Shown one piece after another: positions 37,701 to 45,052 of a stretch of DNA of 64,000 bases. This DNA is from an uncultured candidate division WWE3 bacterium (lineage in GTDB: Bacteria > Patescibacteriota > WWE3 > UBA101185 > UBA10185): NCBI GenBank assembly GCA_938004185.1, contig CALKWN010000065.1:434001-498000 (forward strand). Direction: 5' to 3'. The translations under genes were made by a program, and so were the position numbers. Position 1 is the stretch's first letter; each line of letters begins with the position of its first letter. The notes beneath the pieces were generated by a model. The model was not told the origin of the DNA, made no database searches, and saw only the letters and a list, made by a program, of their open reading frames with translations.

Positions 37701-38420
37701 GTTTTCTGATATAACTGAATATAATTCAACCGTTTCAATTTTTTTCTGAAGAATTTTGAAATGTTTTTCCTGCTCTTCAATTTTTTTCTCATATTGAATT
37801 CTTATCTGCTGTACTTTTTCTCTGATTCTTCTTTCTTCCTCACCTTTTTTTATTTCGTCTGAAATTTTCGATATTTCTTTTGACTCTGTTTCGACTTCTG
37901 CAACCTTAGTATCGGCTTCTTTATTTATGAAAGCTTTAACTTTTTCGAGATCTTTGGTTATAAGATCAATTGCTTCTGCTTTCTTTTTTCCGTCTAAAGA
38001 TGTAACGATAAATGAAGCAAAGTAAACCACCGATTCGACGTTTCTAGGTGTTAAATCAAGTAACAACGCCATTTTAGAAGGAATACCTTTAAAGAACCAA
38101 ACATGTGCTACAGGAGAGGCAAGCTTTATGTGCCCCATTCTTTCCCTTCTTACTCTTGAATGTGTAACCTCAACACCGCACTTATCGCAGATGACTCCCT
38201 TGTATCTGATTCCTTTGTATTTTCCGCAGTAACACTCATAGTTTTTTGAAGGACCAAAAATACGTTCATCAAACAAACCTTCTCGTTCAGGTTTGAAGGT
38301 TCTGTAATTTATAGTTTCGGGCTTTGTTACCTCGCCGTAAGACCAGCTCAATAATTCCTGTCCGGAGGCCAGATAAATTTTAATTGCATCGAAATCTTTT
38401 AATTGACTTATGTCTTTCAT
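34752..38420 (-). CDS. rpoC: RNA polymerase subunit beta prime
   Basis: 1222 residues. N-terminal zinc site CYCGKYKGIRYKGVICDKC, the catalytic NADFDGD in CSGYNADFDGDQMAVHVPLS, the second zinc cluster CETRRGLCAKCYGND, and the trigger-loop region FHTGGIAGKDITQGLPRVEE. Residues about 143-235 are a highly charged helical insertion between VVYFASFIVT and the NEYVQLV block, of the type found in Actinobacteria and Chloroflexi. 16 nt after rpoB. Confidence 0.98.
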   Translation of the reverse strand: MKDISQLKDFDAIKIYLASGQELLSWSYGEVTKPETINYRTFKPEREGLFDERIFGPSKNYECYCGKYKGIRYKGVICDKCGVEVTHSRVRRERMGHIKLASPVAHVWFFKGIPSKMALLLDLTPRNVESVVYFASFIVTSLDGKKKAEAIDLITKDLEKVKAFINKEADTKVAEVETESKEISKISDEIKKGEEERRIREKVQQIRIQYEKKIEEQEKHFKILQKKIETVELYSVISENEYVQLVNYLDVFAKLEIGAEALQNILKGMDLNDLSEKLRQELNNSKGQKAQRLAKRLKVIEQFRKAGISPDRMIMEVIPVIPPDLRPMVQLEGGRFASSDLNDLYRRLINRNNRLSRLLGLGAPEIIVRNEKRMLQESVDALFDASKQRQKTRVTRGKKELRSLADMIKGKQGIFRLNLLGKRVDYSGRAVIINGPNLKLNECGLPKDMALELFKPMVLREILARGYAPNVKSAKYYLESRVPEVWDILEEVVQDHPVLLNRAPTLWRLGIQAFYPKLVEGNSIKLHLCVCSGYNADFDGDQMAVHVPLSEKAIEEAKTTMISTNNLLNPSNGSPISVPTKIMLFGVYYITSVDEKLPMFERVFSDEDELMHAVDVRKEVDLRQKIKIRIGEDIVDTTYGRLLFNKIVPERFGYINHTMDKKQINSLLQRTFETEANEVVVKFIDDLKDVGLRYGTISGQSVSLSDIQVPELRAKIITSGKEIVAEIESNYKRGLITRAEASRLKEDAWNKVISDLDAAIWEGLDDDNPVKVLVKSGSTRASRDQVKQVAGMKGLVVDTSGKTVEVPILGNYKYGLSALEYFIGAKGARKGLVDKGLKTADAGYLTRRLVDVSQDVIVRVDDCGTKSGRVMKVGEGTLLQTFADRVIGRYLAEDVKVKGKTLVKRNTLLTREDVAKIEEAGVENIVIRSPMHCETRRGLCAKCYGNDLMTGRLVNMGTAVGVAAAQSIGEPGTQLSMRTFHTGGIAGKDITQGLPRVEELVEARAPKFLSLMSDVTGVVNIIKTGDERKIVISPTDRDEDAAEYLVDPVEEIIVKDGEIVAKGEKLTAGNLDLTDLFRTVGVDETKRYIIEEIQKVYASQGVALNDKHIEIIVKQMFNHVKIDEPGDTEFMEGELITKAKFMEVNEEVIASGGTPATGKLTMLGITRASLNTDSFLSAASFIQTSNVLTDAAASGKVDYLLGLKENVIIGRLIPTGERARLE

Positions 38421-38436
38421 ATTTAATAAGCGGAAA

Positions 38437-41400
38437 TTATTCTTCCGTTTCCGCCTCCTCTACGGAATTTTCTTCTTCAGTTTCATCTACCACAGCGACT
38501 GTAGCAGAGTCTTCCACCTCTGGTACTTCTTCGGAAACTTCTTCTTCGGTTTCAGAATCTTCTTCCGAAGAGTAGGCCTCCAAACCCAAACCCAAACCGT
38601 TAAGTTTTCTTACTAACAATTTAAAGGTCTCGGGTACCGAGGATTCAGGTATCTCCTTACCCTGTACCATTGCACTGTACGATTGAGTCCTTCCCAACAT
38701 GTCATCCGATTTTATAGTCAAAATCTCTTTAAGTATGTTTGCGGCACCGTAAGCTTCGAGAGCCCAAACTTCCATTTCTCCGAATCTCTGACCGCCGAAC
38801 TGTGCTTTACCTCCAAGAGGCTGTTGAGTAATAAGTGAGTAAGGGCCGGTTGATCTTGCGTGCATCTTTTCTTCAGACATGTGAATAAGCTTAAGAATAT
38901 AAGTGTCTCCAACAACGATCTCGTTGTGGAAATATTCACCGGTTCTTCCGTCTATTAACTTCATTTTTCCTGTAACGGGAAGTCCTGCTTTTTTCAATTC
39001 TTCTTCTATCAGCTCTTCCGGAATTTCCTGCAAAGAAGGAACTTCGTAGGTTTTCCCTAATACTTTTCCTGCCATACCTAAAGAAGCTTCGAGAATCTGA
39101 CCAACGTTCATTCTTTTCAAAACCGCTTCTGAAGAGAAAATGATATCAACTGTAGATCCATCAGCCAACATAGGCATATCTACTTGCGGAACTATTGCTG
39201 AAATAACACCCTTGTTACCGTGTCTTCCTGCAAGCTTATCTCCGACATCGATTTTCTTTTGCTGAGCTACATATATAGTAATTCTCTCTATAGTTCCCGC
39301 AGGAAGCGACTCGTTATCTTTCTTGGTAACTCTTTTTATACCAATAACGACGCCGTGCTCACCGTGGGGCATGTACAAAGAGGTATCTCTTACGTCTTTT
39401 GCCTTCTCGCCGAAGATAGCTCTTAATAATCTTTCCTCTGACGTAAGGTCCATTTCGCCCTTGGGGGCAACTTTACCGACCAAAATATCGCTTGATTTTA
39501 CTTTAGACCCGATAGCTACGATACCGTCCTCATCAAGATTTCTTAAGGACTCTTCTGAAACGTTAGGTATATCTCTTGTAATTTCTTCCGGACCTAATTT
39601 GGTTTCCTGCACGGAAGTCTGATAATCAGAAACGTGGATTGAAGTTAAAACGTCTTCTTTAACGAGTCTGTCTGAAATAACAATACCGTCTTCGAACTCA
39701 AGACCCTCATAAATCATGTAGGCAACTTTCATATTTGTACCTATAGACAACTCGCCTTTGTTAACGGCGGGGCCTTCTACCAAAACATCTCCTGCTTTTA
39801 TTTTCTGTCCTGTCTCCACGACAACATATTGGTTAAAACAGGTATCGCTATTTGTTTGCTCAAACTTAGCGGCTGTGTATTCAACTTTCGAACCTCTACC
39901 TCCGCGGCCATATTTAACTACAACTTTCTGAGCGTCTGCGTATTCAACTACTCCGTCTTCTTCCGCTAAAATAAGGGCGTTTGTGTTTCCGGCAATCTCG
40001 CTCTCTATACCGGTACCGACGATGGGCGTTTCGGGTTTAACAAGAGGAACAGCCTGGGACATCTGCTGAGTACCCATCAAGGCTCTTGCGATGTCGTTGT
40101 TTTGTAAAAAGGGAATCAATCCCGCTGCCACACCAACAACCTGTCTGGGAACAACCTCAATATATTCAGCCAAAGCAACATCTCCTAAAAAGAAATTTCC
40201 GCCTTTTCTCAACGGAACCTGCTTGTCGGTAATTACTCCTTTAGCGTCTATATGAACCGACTGGTCTGTTATGTGCGCGTCTTCTTCATCATAAGCGGCA
40301 AGATAAACAATCTCATTTGTAAGTTTAATTTCACCTGAGGGTGACTTGCTTAATTTTATGTAGGGTGTTTCCAAAAAACCGTATTCATTTACCTTCGCAT
40401 AAGAAGCAAGGTAGTTTATTAACCCTATATTAGGTCCTTCTGGAGTTCTTACAGGACAAACCCTACCGAAAGAGGAGTAGTGCACGTCTCTTACCGAAAA
40501 GCTTGCTCTTTCCTTGGTTAAACCGCCCGGTCCCAAAACTGAAAGTCTTCTCAAGTGGTCAAGTGCAGTTAAAGGGTTTTGCTGATCGTGAAGCTGTGAA
40601 AGTTGACCGGTCGCAAAGAAACTGTGTACTGCTGCGGCAATGGCCCTGGGCGAAATTAACACCGAAGGTTCGGGTAAAATTTCCCTGGGGGATAATGACA
40701 TTCTCTCTTTGATATTCTTTTCCATTCTCAAAAATCCTATCCTCATCTGCCATTGAAGTAGTTCTCCAACACTCTTAACTCTTCTGTTTCCCAAAAAATC
40801 GACATCGTCCGGAGTACCAACTCCGTTATTTAATTCAATTATTCTGGAAATTATCTTTATTAGATCTTCTAAAGTAAGAAGTCTGTGATCGGGATCATTC
40901 GGAATATTTAAACCCAGTGACTTATTAAGCTTAAATCTACCTACATGCCCCATACTAAATCTTCTTTTGTTGAAAAACATTGCAGCAACAAGGGCTTTAG
41001 CATTTTCAAGAACCAAAGGCTCTCCGGGCCTCATTTTTCTATATATCTCTATGCAGGCTTCTTCAAAACTGGATGAGGGGTCTTTTGCCAAAGTTTCAGA
41101 AATATAGTTTATTTCGGGGTTAGTCTCCACACCTTCAAAGGCTTTTCTTATATCATCATCGTCTTCAAGTCCGAAAACCCTCAAAAGGGTTGTGGCGGAA
41201 ATTTTTCTTTTTCTGTCTATTCTTACACTTAATACTCCATTTCTCGAAGTTTCGAACTCAAGCCAAACACCGCTTTTAGGCAATATTTTGGCACCTGCGA
41301 GAAATTGTCCCGTAACGGGAGAAGGTTCTCCCGTAAAGAGAACACCCTCTGCTCTTATAAGCTGATTAACAATTGTTCTCTCAACTCCGCTTATTACAAA

Positions 41401-41739
41401 TGTTCCTCTGGGCGTCATTAACGGAATATCGCCCATATAAATATTCGAAACCTTCTTTTTCTTTGTTAAAGGATCTTCTATTGTAGCCTTAACATACCAA
41501 GGAGCGTCGTAGGTTCTACCTGTTCTCTTGGCTTCGGCTATGGAAATATTTTCCTTATCTATGGAAGGGTCCGAAAGAGTGACAACCCAGCCTCTGCCTG
41601 AACTGTCTTCCACAGTTCCAAGCTCCTCAAGTATCTCCTTGAGGCCATCGGTCATAAGCCAGTTGTATGAATTTAATTGTATGTCTGCTAAGTTCGGAAG
41701 ATTTAAAGCTATGTTTCTTTTAGAAAAAGATTCTCTCAT
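38437..41739 (-). CDS. rpoB: RNA polymerase subunit beta
   Basis: 1100 residues, at the short end for the family. Rifampicin-pocket region SQLHDQQNPLTALDHLRRLS (note Q-N-P-L in place of the usual N-P-L-S-E), GLTKERASFSVRDVHYSSFG, then the KxGDK-type IDVGDKLAGRHGNKGVIS and the C-terminal GGKAQFGGQRFGEMEVWALE. The last 44 residues are a Glu/Ser/Val-rich acidic tail. Ribosome site AGGGGA about 9 nt before ATG. First gene of the 22-kb block; rplJ and rplL are not next to it. Confidence 0.97.
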   Translation of the reverse strand: MRESFSKRNIALNLPNLADIQLNSYNWLMTDGLKEILEELGTVEDSSGRGWVVTLSDPSIDKENISIAEAKRTGRTYDAPWYVKATIEDPLTKKKKVSNIYMGDIPLMTPRGTFVISGVERTIVNQLIRAEGVLFTGEPSPVTGQFLAGAKILPKSGVWLEFETSRNGVLSVRIDRKRKISATTLLRVFGLEDDDDIRKAFEGVETNPEINYISETLAKDPSSSFEEACIEIYRKMRPGEPLVLENAKALVAAMFFNKRRFSMGHVGRFKLNKSLGLNIPNDPDHRLLTLEDLIKIISRIIELNNGVGTPDDVDFLGNRRVKSVGELLQWQMRIGFLRMEKNIKERMSLSPREILPEPSVLISPRAIAAAVHSFFATGQLSQLHDQQNPLTALDHLRRLSVLGPGGLTKERASFSVRDVHYSSFGRVCPVRTPEGPNIGLINYLASYAKVNEYGFLETPYIKLSKSPSGEIKLTNEIVYLAAYDEEDAHITDQSVHIDAKGVITDKQVPLRKGGNFFLGDVALAEYIEVVPRQVVGVAAGLIPFLQNNDIARALMGTQQMSQAVPLVKPETPIVGTGIESEIAGNTNALILAEEDGVVEYADAQKVVVKYGRGGRGSKVEYTAAKFEQTNSDTCFNQYVVVETGQKIKAGDVLVEGPAVNKGELSIGTNMKVAYMIYEGLEFEDGIVISDRLVKEDVLTSIHVSDYQTSVQETKLGPEEITRDIPNVSEESLRNLDEDGIVAIGSKVKSSDILVGKVAPKGEMDLTSEERLLRAIFGEKAKDVRDTSLYMPHGEHGVVIGIKRVTKKDNESLPAGTIERITIYVAQQKKIDVGDKLAGRHGNKGVISAIVPQVDMPMLADGSTVDIIFSSEAVLKRMNVGQILEASLGMAGKVLGKTYEVPSLQEIPEELIEEELKKAGLPVTGKMKLIDGRTGEYFHNEIVVGDTYILKLIHMSEEKMHARSTGPYSLITQQPLGGKAQFGGQRFGEMEVWALEAYGAANILKEILTIKSDDMLGRTQSYSAMVQGKEIPESSVPETFKLLVRKLNGLGLGLEAYSSEEDSETEEEVSEEVPEVEDSATVAVVDETEEENSVEEAETEE

Positions 41740-41943
41740 TAAGTTTTTCCCCTAAAATTGGCCGTAAAAAAAATTTTACTACAAAAATGACTTTTTATTA
41801 AGTTTTGACGGGTTTTCTGTAAACGTAAGAAAACCGTGCTTTTTCCAACAGAAAATCGACCCCGAAGGTCTTTTTTCACAAAATATTGGAAATGCTTTAG
41901 GACAAGGCGAAAAGTACCATATTGACAAGTATCTTGTCAACAC
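41740..41943. promoter_or_regulatory. lepB-rpoB intergenic region
   Basis: 204 nt with three structures: an 8-bp inverted repeat TTGACAAG-TAT-CTTGTCAA at 41922-41940, directly after the lepB stop; a weak GACC/GGTC hairpin at 41858-41870 flanked by T6 on the plus strand; and an 8-bp GGTTTTCT/AGAAAACC repeat at 41811-41835 that covers the -35 of the rpoB promoter. No gene was found in it. Confidence 0.5.
41795..41823 (-). promoter_or_regulatory. rpoB operon promoter
   Basis: On the minus strand TTTACA (41823-41818), 17-nt spacer, TAATAA (41800-41795). The transcript would start near 41788, giving a 5' leader of about 50 nt with a Shine-Dalgarno site before rpoB. Confidence 0.5.
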
Positions 41944-42489
41944 CTAATTTACAAACCCCGCTTTAGCGGGAGGCCAAAAACGGAATACCACCCTTCCTAC
42001 GATATCCGAACGCTTAACCATGCCAAATACTCGGGAATCCAGAGAATTTCCCCTGTTGTCTCCCATCACCACATAATAATCGTCCTCCACTTTGACCGAG
42101 CGGCCGTCTTGAAAATACTCGTCACCCCCGACAGTGCAATTTGACAATAAATACTCCTCATCCAAGGCAAACTGCTTCCCATCCCTGTAGATATATACTT
42201 TGCAATCAAATATTTTTATCACGTCTCCGGGGATCGCCACTATTCTTTTTATATAGTGTTTGGAAAAATCTACGGGAGGGACCAAAACGACCACCTCTCC
42301 TCTTTCGTAGTCTTTAAAGTTCTTGCTTATTTTATCAACAAGAATTCTTTCACCCGTCTCAAAAGTGGGTTCCATACTTGCACCCCAAACAACCTCTACC
42401 GAAGCTATAGTAATGTACAAAAACAGCACCACCGCCAAGGATGTTAGAAAGGATTCCGCAATTTCGTAAAAATGTCTCTTTATACTCAT
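41944..42489 (-). CDS. lepB: signal peptidase I (Ser-Lys type)
   Basis: 181 residues from ATG 42489 (MSIKRHFYEI); the in-frame start at 42540 lies inside the divergent gene. One N-terminal membrane helix (about 13-32), catalytic S38 in GASMEPT, catalytic K81 in YIKRIVAIPGD, and the box VMGDNRGNSLDSR. Cleaves signal peptides of Sec-exported proteins on the outer face of the membrane. A second, SipW-type peptidase is at 56239-56685. Confidence 0.94.
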   Translation of the reverse strand: MSIKRHFYEIAESFLTSLAVVLFLYITIASVEVVWGASMEPTFETGERILVDKISKNFKDYERGEVVVLVPPVDFSKHYIKRIVAIPGDVIKIFDCKVYIYRDGKQFALDEEYLLSNCTVGGDEYFQDGRSVKVEDDYYVVMGDNRGNSLDSRVFGMVKRSDIVGRVVFRFWPPAKAGFVN

Positions 42490-42495
42490 ACAATA

Positions 42496-42501
42496 ATTAT
42501 G
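42496..42501 (-). promoter_or_regulatory. -10 box of lepB, near start codon
   Basis: CATAAT on the minus strand with 6 nt between it and the lepB ATG; no clear -35. Together with the TATAAT on the other strand it lies in the 33-nt divergent gap 42490-42522. Confidence 0.3.
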
Positions 42502-42508
42502 GTATCTA

Positions 42509-42514
42509 TATAAT
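42509..42514 (+). promoter_or_regulatory. -10 box of TPR membrane gene, likely leaderless
   Basis: TATAAT with 8 nt between it and the ATG at 42523, so the transcript would start within about 2 nt of the start codon. The -35 is weak. Confidence 0.4.
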
Positions 42515-42522
42515 ATTAAACT

Positions 42523-44121
42523 ATGGAAAATAATTCCCATAAAGAAGTTACATCACTCAAAGATTTTTTTCAAATTATTAAAGACAATAGGGTAACCTTT
42601 TTTATTTTTGCTCTGTTAGTAATTATTGCCTACGGAAATCTTGTGAGAGGTGATTTTATAAATATGGATGATGAGAAAGGCATACTTTACAACCCCGACG
42701 TTAAAAATGTAGGCAAAATGCTCGGCTCTTTAATGCTTTACAACATACAAATTTCCCTGACCCACGCCATATTCGGCTTTAACGCCGGTGCATACCACGC
42801 TGTTTCTATATTTATACACTTTATAAATGTGGTTTTAACCTTCCTGGTAGTTTACGCGGTATTTGACAAAAAAACCGCTCTAATTTCATCTCTACTGTTT
42901 TCCGTACACCCTCTTGCAAGCGAAGCTGTAGGCTGGATATCAGCTGCGCATTACCTGCACATAGCCTTTTTCACACTTTTGGGAATGCTCTTTCACTATT
43001 TATATAAGACTACCGAAATTAAAAAGTATTATATTATTGAGCTTTTAATATTTATGGTAGCTGTGACGGTTCTCAGAAACGCTTGGGTACTGACCATACC
43101 TTTCTCTATGCTTGTATTCGACCAATTTATTATTTGCAAAAAAATTAACTTACGCTCGGCTCTGCTCATACTACCGTACTTTTTAATGGCAGGAGTACAC
43201 GCATACATAAACATATTCGGCGACTTCTCAAACAGGGTAACTGCCCTTACTCTCGATTACTACTATAATCCTTACACGGCAACACCGCTTCTTAATAGAA
43301 CACCTTATATAATCTTTACGGTTTTAAAACTTTTACTAATGCCCATACCCTTAACCGTTTATCATGAGGGGGTTTACATCAGCACCGTTTCGTACGTTGC
43401 CATGATTGCGATTACAATAGCGTTATTTATTTTCTGTATAAAAATATATAAGAAGTCCGCCTATATAGTAGGCCTCTTTGCACTTATATTTATATCCACG
43501 CTACCTTCTTTTAGCCCTGTTGCCATCGCTTGGTTTATCGCCGAAAGGTATCTGTATCTTTCAACCTTAGCGTTCTCAATTTTACTGGCGATAACAGTAA
43601 GATATTTAGAAAAGTATACGGGTATAAAAAAGCTCGCTCTATTTACAATAACTATTCTCGTATCTTTATATACTCTACGAACTGCCTTAAGAACCCAGGA
43701 TCTTTTAAACACTTCAAATCTTTGGCACGCAACACAAAAAGTTTCTCCTTATAGCTTTAGGGTTTACAACAATTTGGGAGACGTATACGCGAAAATAGGA
43801 GATTACGACACTGCAATAGAAATGTTCCAAACGTCTCTTAAACTGGATCCGAGTTATGCGGATGCCGTTCACAATCTCGGATATGTTTACCTTCAAAAAG
43901 GAGACACTCAAAACGCAAAAAAATATCTTTTGCAATCTTATGAAATGAATCCCAGACTTTACGGCGCGACATACAAGCTCGGTGTCGCCGCTTTCATGGA
44001 AAAAGATTACGAAACCGCAAGAGCCTATTGGTTAAAAACCCTTGAATTAAGCCCGGGCGACGCCAGCGCCGTAAATGCTCTCAGAGAGCTCGACCGGATT
44101 CTTTCCGAAACAGAGCAATAA
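42523..44121 (+). CDS. TMTC-like membrane protein with C-terminal TPR repeats
   Basis: 532 residues. About ten membrane helices (roughly residues 20-390) with the block FSVHPLASEAVGWISA and an acidic first loop FINMDDEKGI, as in TMTC-type GT-C glycosyltransferases. The last 130 residues hold three TPR units (NNLGDVYAKIGDYDTAIEMF, VHNLGYVYLQKGDTQNAKKY, YKLGVAAFMEKDYETARAYW). Possible protein O-glycosylation enzyme; activity not shown for the bacterial group. Its 3' end overlaps the opposing methyltransferase gene by 41 nt. Confidence 0.78.
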   Translation: MENNSHKEVTSLKDFFQIIKDNRVTFFIFALLVIIAYGNLVRGDFINMDDEKGILYNPDVKNVGKMLGSLMLYNIQISLTHAIFGFNAGAYHAVSIFIHFINVVLTFLVVYAVFDKKTALISSLLFSVHPLASEAVGWISAAHYLHIAFFTLLGMLFHYLYKTTEIKKYYIIELLIFMVAVTVLRNAWVLTIPFSMLVFDQFIICKKINLRSALLILPYFLMAGVHAYINIFGDFSNRVTALTLDYYYNPYTATPLLNRTPYIIFTVLKLLLMPIPLTVYHEGVYISTVSYVAMIAITIALFIFCIKIYKKSAYIVGLFALIFISTLPSFSPVAIAWFIAERYLYLSTLAFSILLAITVRYLEKYTGIKKLALFTITILVSLYTLRTALRTQDLLNTSNLWHATQKVSPYSFRVYNNLGDVYAKIGDYDTAIEMFQTSLKLDPSYADAVHNLGYVYLQKGDTQNAKKYLLQSYEMNPRLYGATYKLGVAAFMEKDYETARAYWLKTLELSPGDASAVNALRELDRILSETEQ

Positions 44122-45052
44122 AAAATCCGTCGAAAAAACTGTCGGGCAAAACCCTAACTGATTTACAAACTTCTTTACTCAACTGCCTGTCGCAGCACGT
44201 GTCTAAACCACTAATATAATTTTTAAAACCTGTGGGAAGCTCGGGCAGTATCAACTTCATTTCAGGAAACTTCTTTAATACCCAATCAACAACCATCTCG
44301 TTCTCTTCGTATGAAAATGTACATGTTGAATATACAAGTAAACCATCTTCTTTTAAGGCATTTATGCCGGCGGCTACTATTCGTTTCTGTAACATTGAAA
44401 TTTTGGAGGAAAGACGGGGATTCCATTTATCGACTGTCGTAATGTCAAGTAATCTTACAGTCCCCTCGTTTGAACACGGCACGTCAGCTAGAACTTTATT
44501 AAATGAAAAGGACAGTTGGGGATTTCTTCTGATCAGCGAGGTTGCATCAGCCTTCAATGTTTGAGCTGTAGAGTATCCCTGAATAGAAAGGTTCTTTTTA
44601 AGAGCGTAAAACCTGGAGGAATTATTTTCCACGGCCGTTATATTTTCGGGTTTTCCGGTAATAAAAGCCATTTGAGATGTTTTACTGCCCGGGCTTGCGC
44701 ATAAATCCAAAATCTTATCTTCGGAATTTAATTTCAAAATAAGAGGCCCCAACATACTGCTTAAACTCTGAACGTATATTTTTCCGGTCTTAAAATAATC
44801 AGTTTGGGAAACATTTAGTCCGTTTGCTGAAGAACGATTTATAAACCCATTTGGGATTACGCTTTCTTCAATATCAAAACCCGAGCTTTTTAGGTTGTTT
44901 AAAATATTTTCGGCAATATCGGGATCAGCGTTAAACCTGAAAGTTTCAAGCCTGGGTAAAGAAATAGCCTCAATTATTTCCTCTGCTTTTTTACCGTAAA
45001 TAAGGAAGATTTTCTTCTTAAACAAATCCGACTTGAGTGTATTATCTTCCAT
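44081..45052 (-). CDS. RNA cytosine-C5 methyltransferase (RsmB/NSUN family)
   Basis: 323 residues from ATG 45052, which overlaps the secA stop by 11 nt; the longer in-frame start at 45136 would overlap secA by 95 nt. SAM motif ILDLCASPGSKTSQM, release-cysteine motif DVPCSNEGT (C193), catalytic-cysteine motif YSTCTFSYEENE (C244). No NusB domain, so it is nearer to RsmF/NSUN size than to E. coli RsmB. The target cytosine is unknown. 41-nt 3' overlap with the convergent TPR gene. Confidence 0.88.
   Translation of the reverse strand: MEDNTLKSDLFKKKIFLIYGKKAEEIIEAISLPRLETFRFNADPDIAENILNNLKSSGFDIEESVIPNGFINRSSANGLNVSQTDYFKTGKIYVQSLSSMLGPLILKLNSEDKILDLCASPGSKTSQMAFITGKPENITAVENNSSRFYALKKNLSIQGYSTAQTLKADATSLIRRNPQLSFSFNKVLADVPCSNEGTVRLLDITTVDKWNPRLSSKISMLQKRIVAAGINALKEDGLLVYSTCTFSYEENEMVVDWVLKKFPEMKLILPELPTGFKNYISGLDTCCDRQLSKEVCKSVRVLPDSFFDGFFIALFRKESGRAL

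Noticed and set aside
38384..38575. Plus-strand Ser/Thr-rich frame opposite the rpoB end
   Set aside because: It is the antisense reading of the Glu-rich rpoB tail; composition follows from GAA/GAG codons read backwards, with no ribosome site or homology.
41858..41870. GACC/GGTC hairpin followed by T6 on the plus strand
   Set aside because: Four-base stem, and no plus-strand transcript ends there; too weak to call a terminator.
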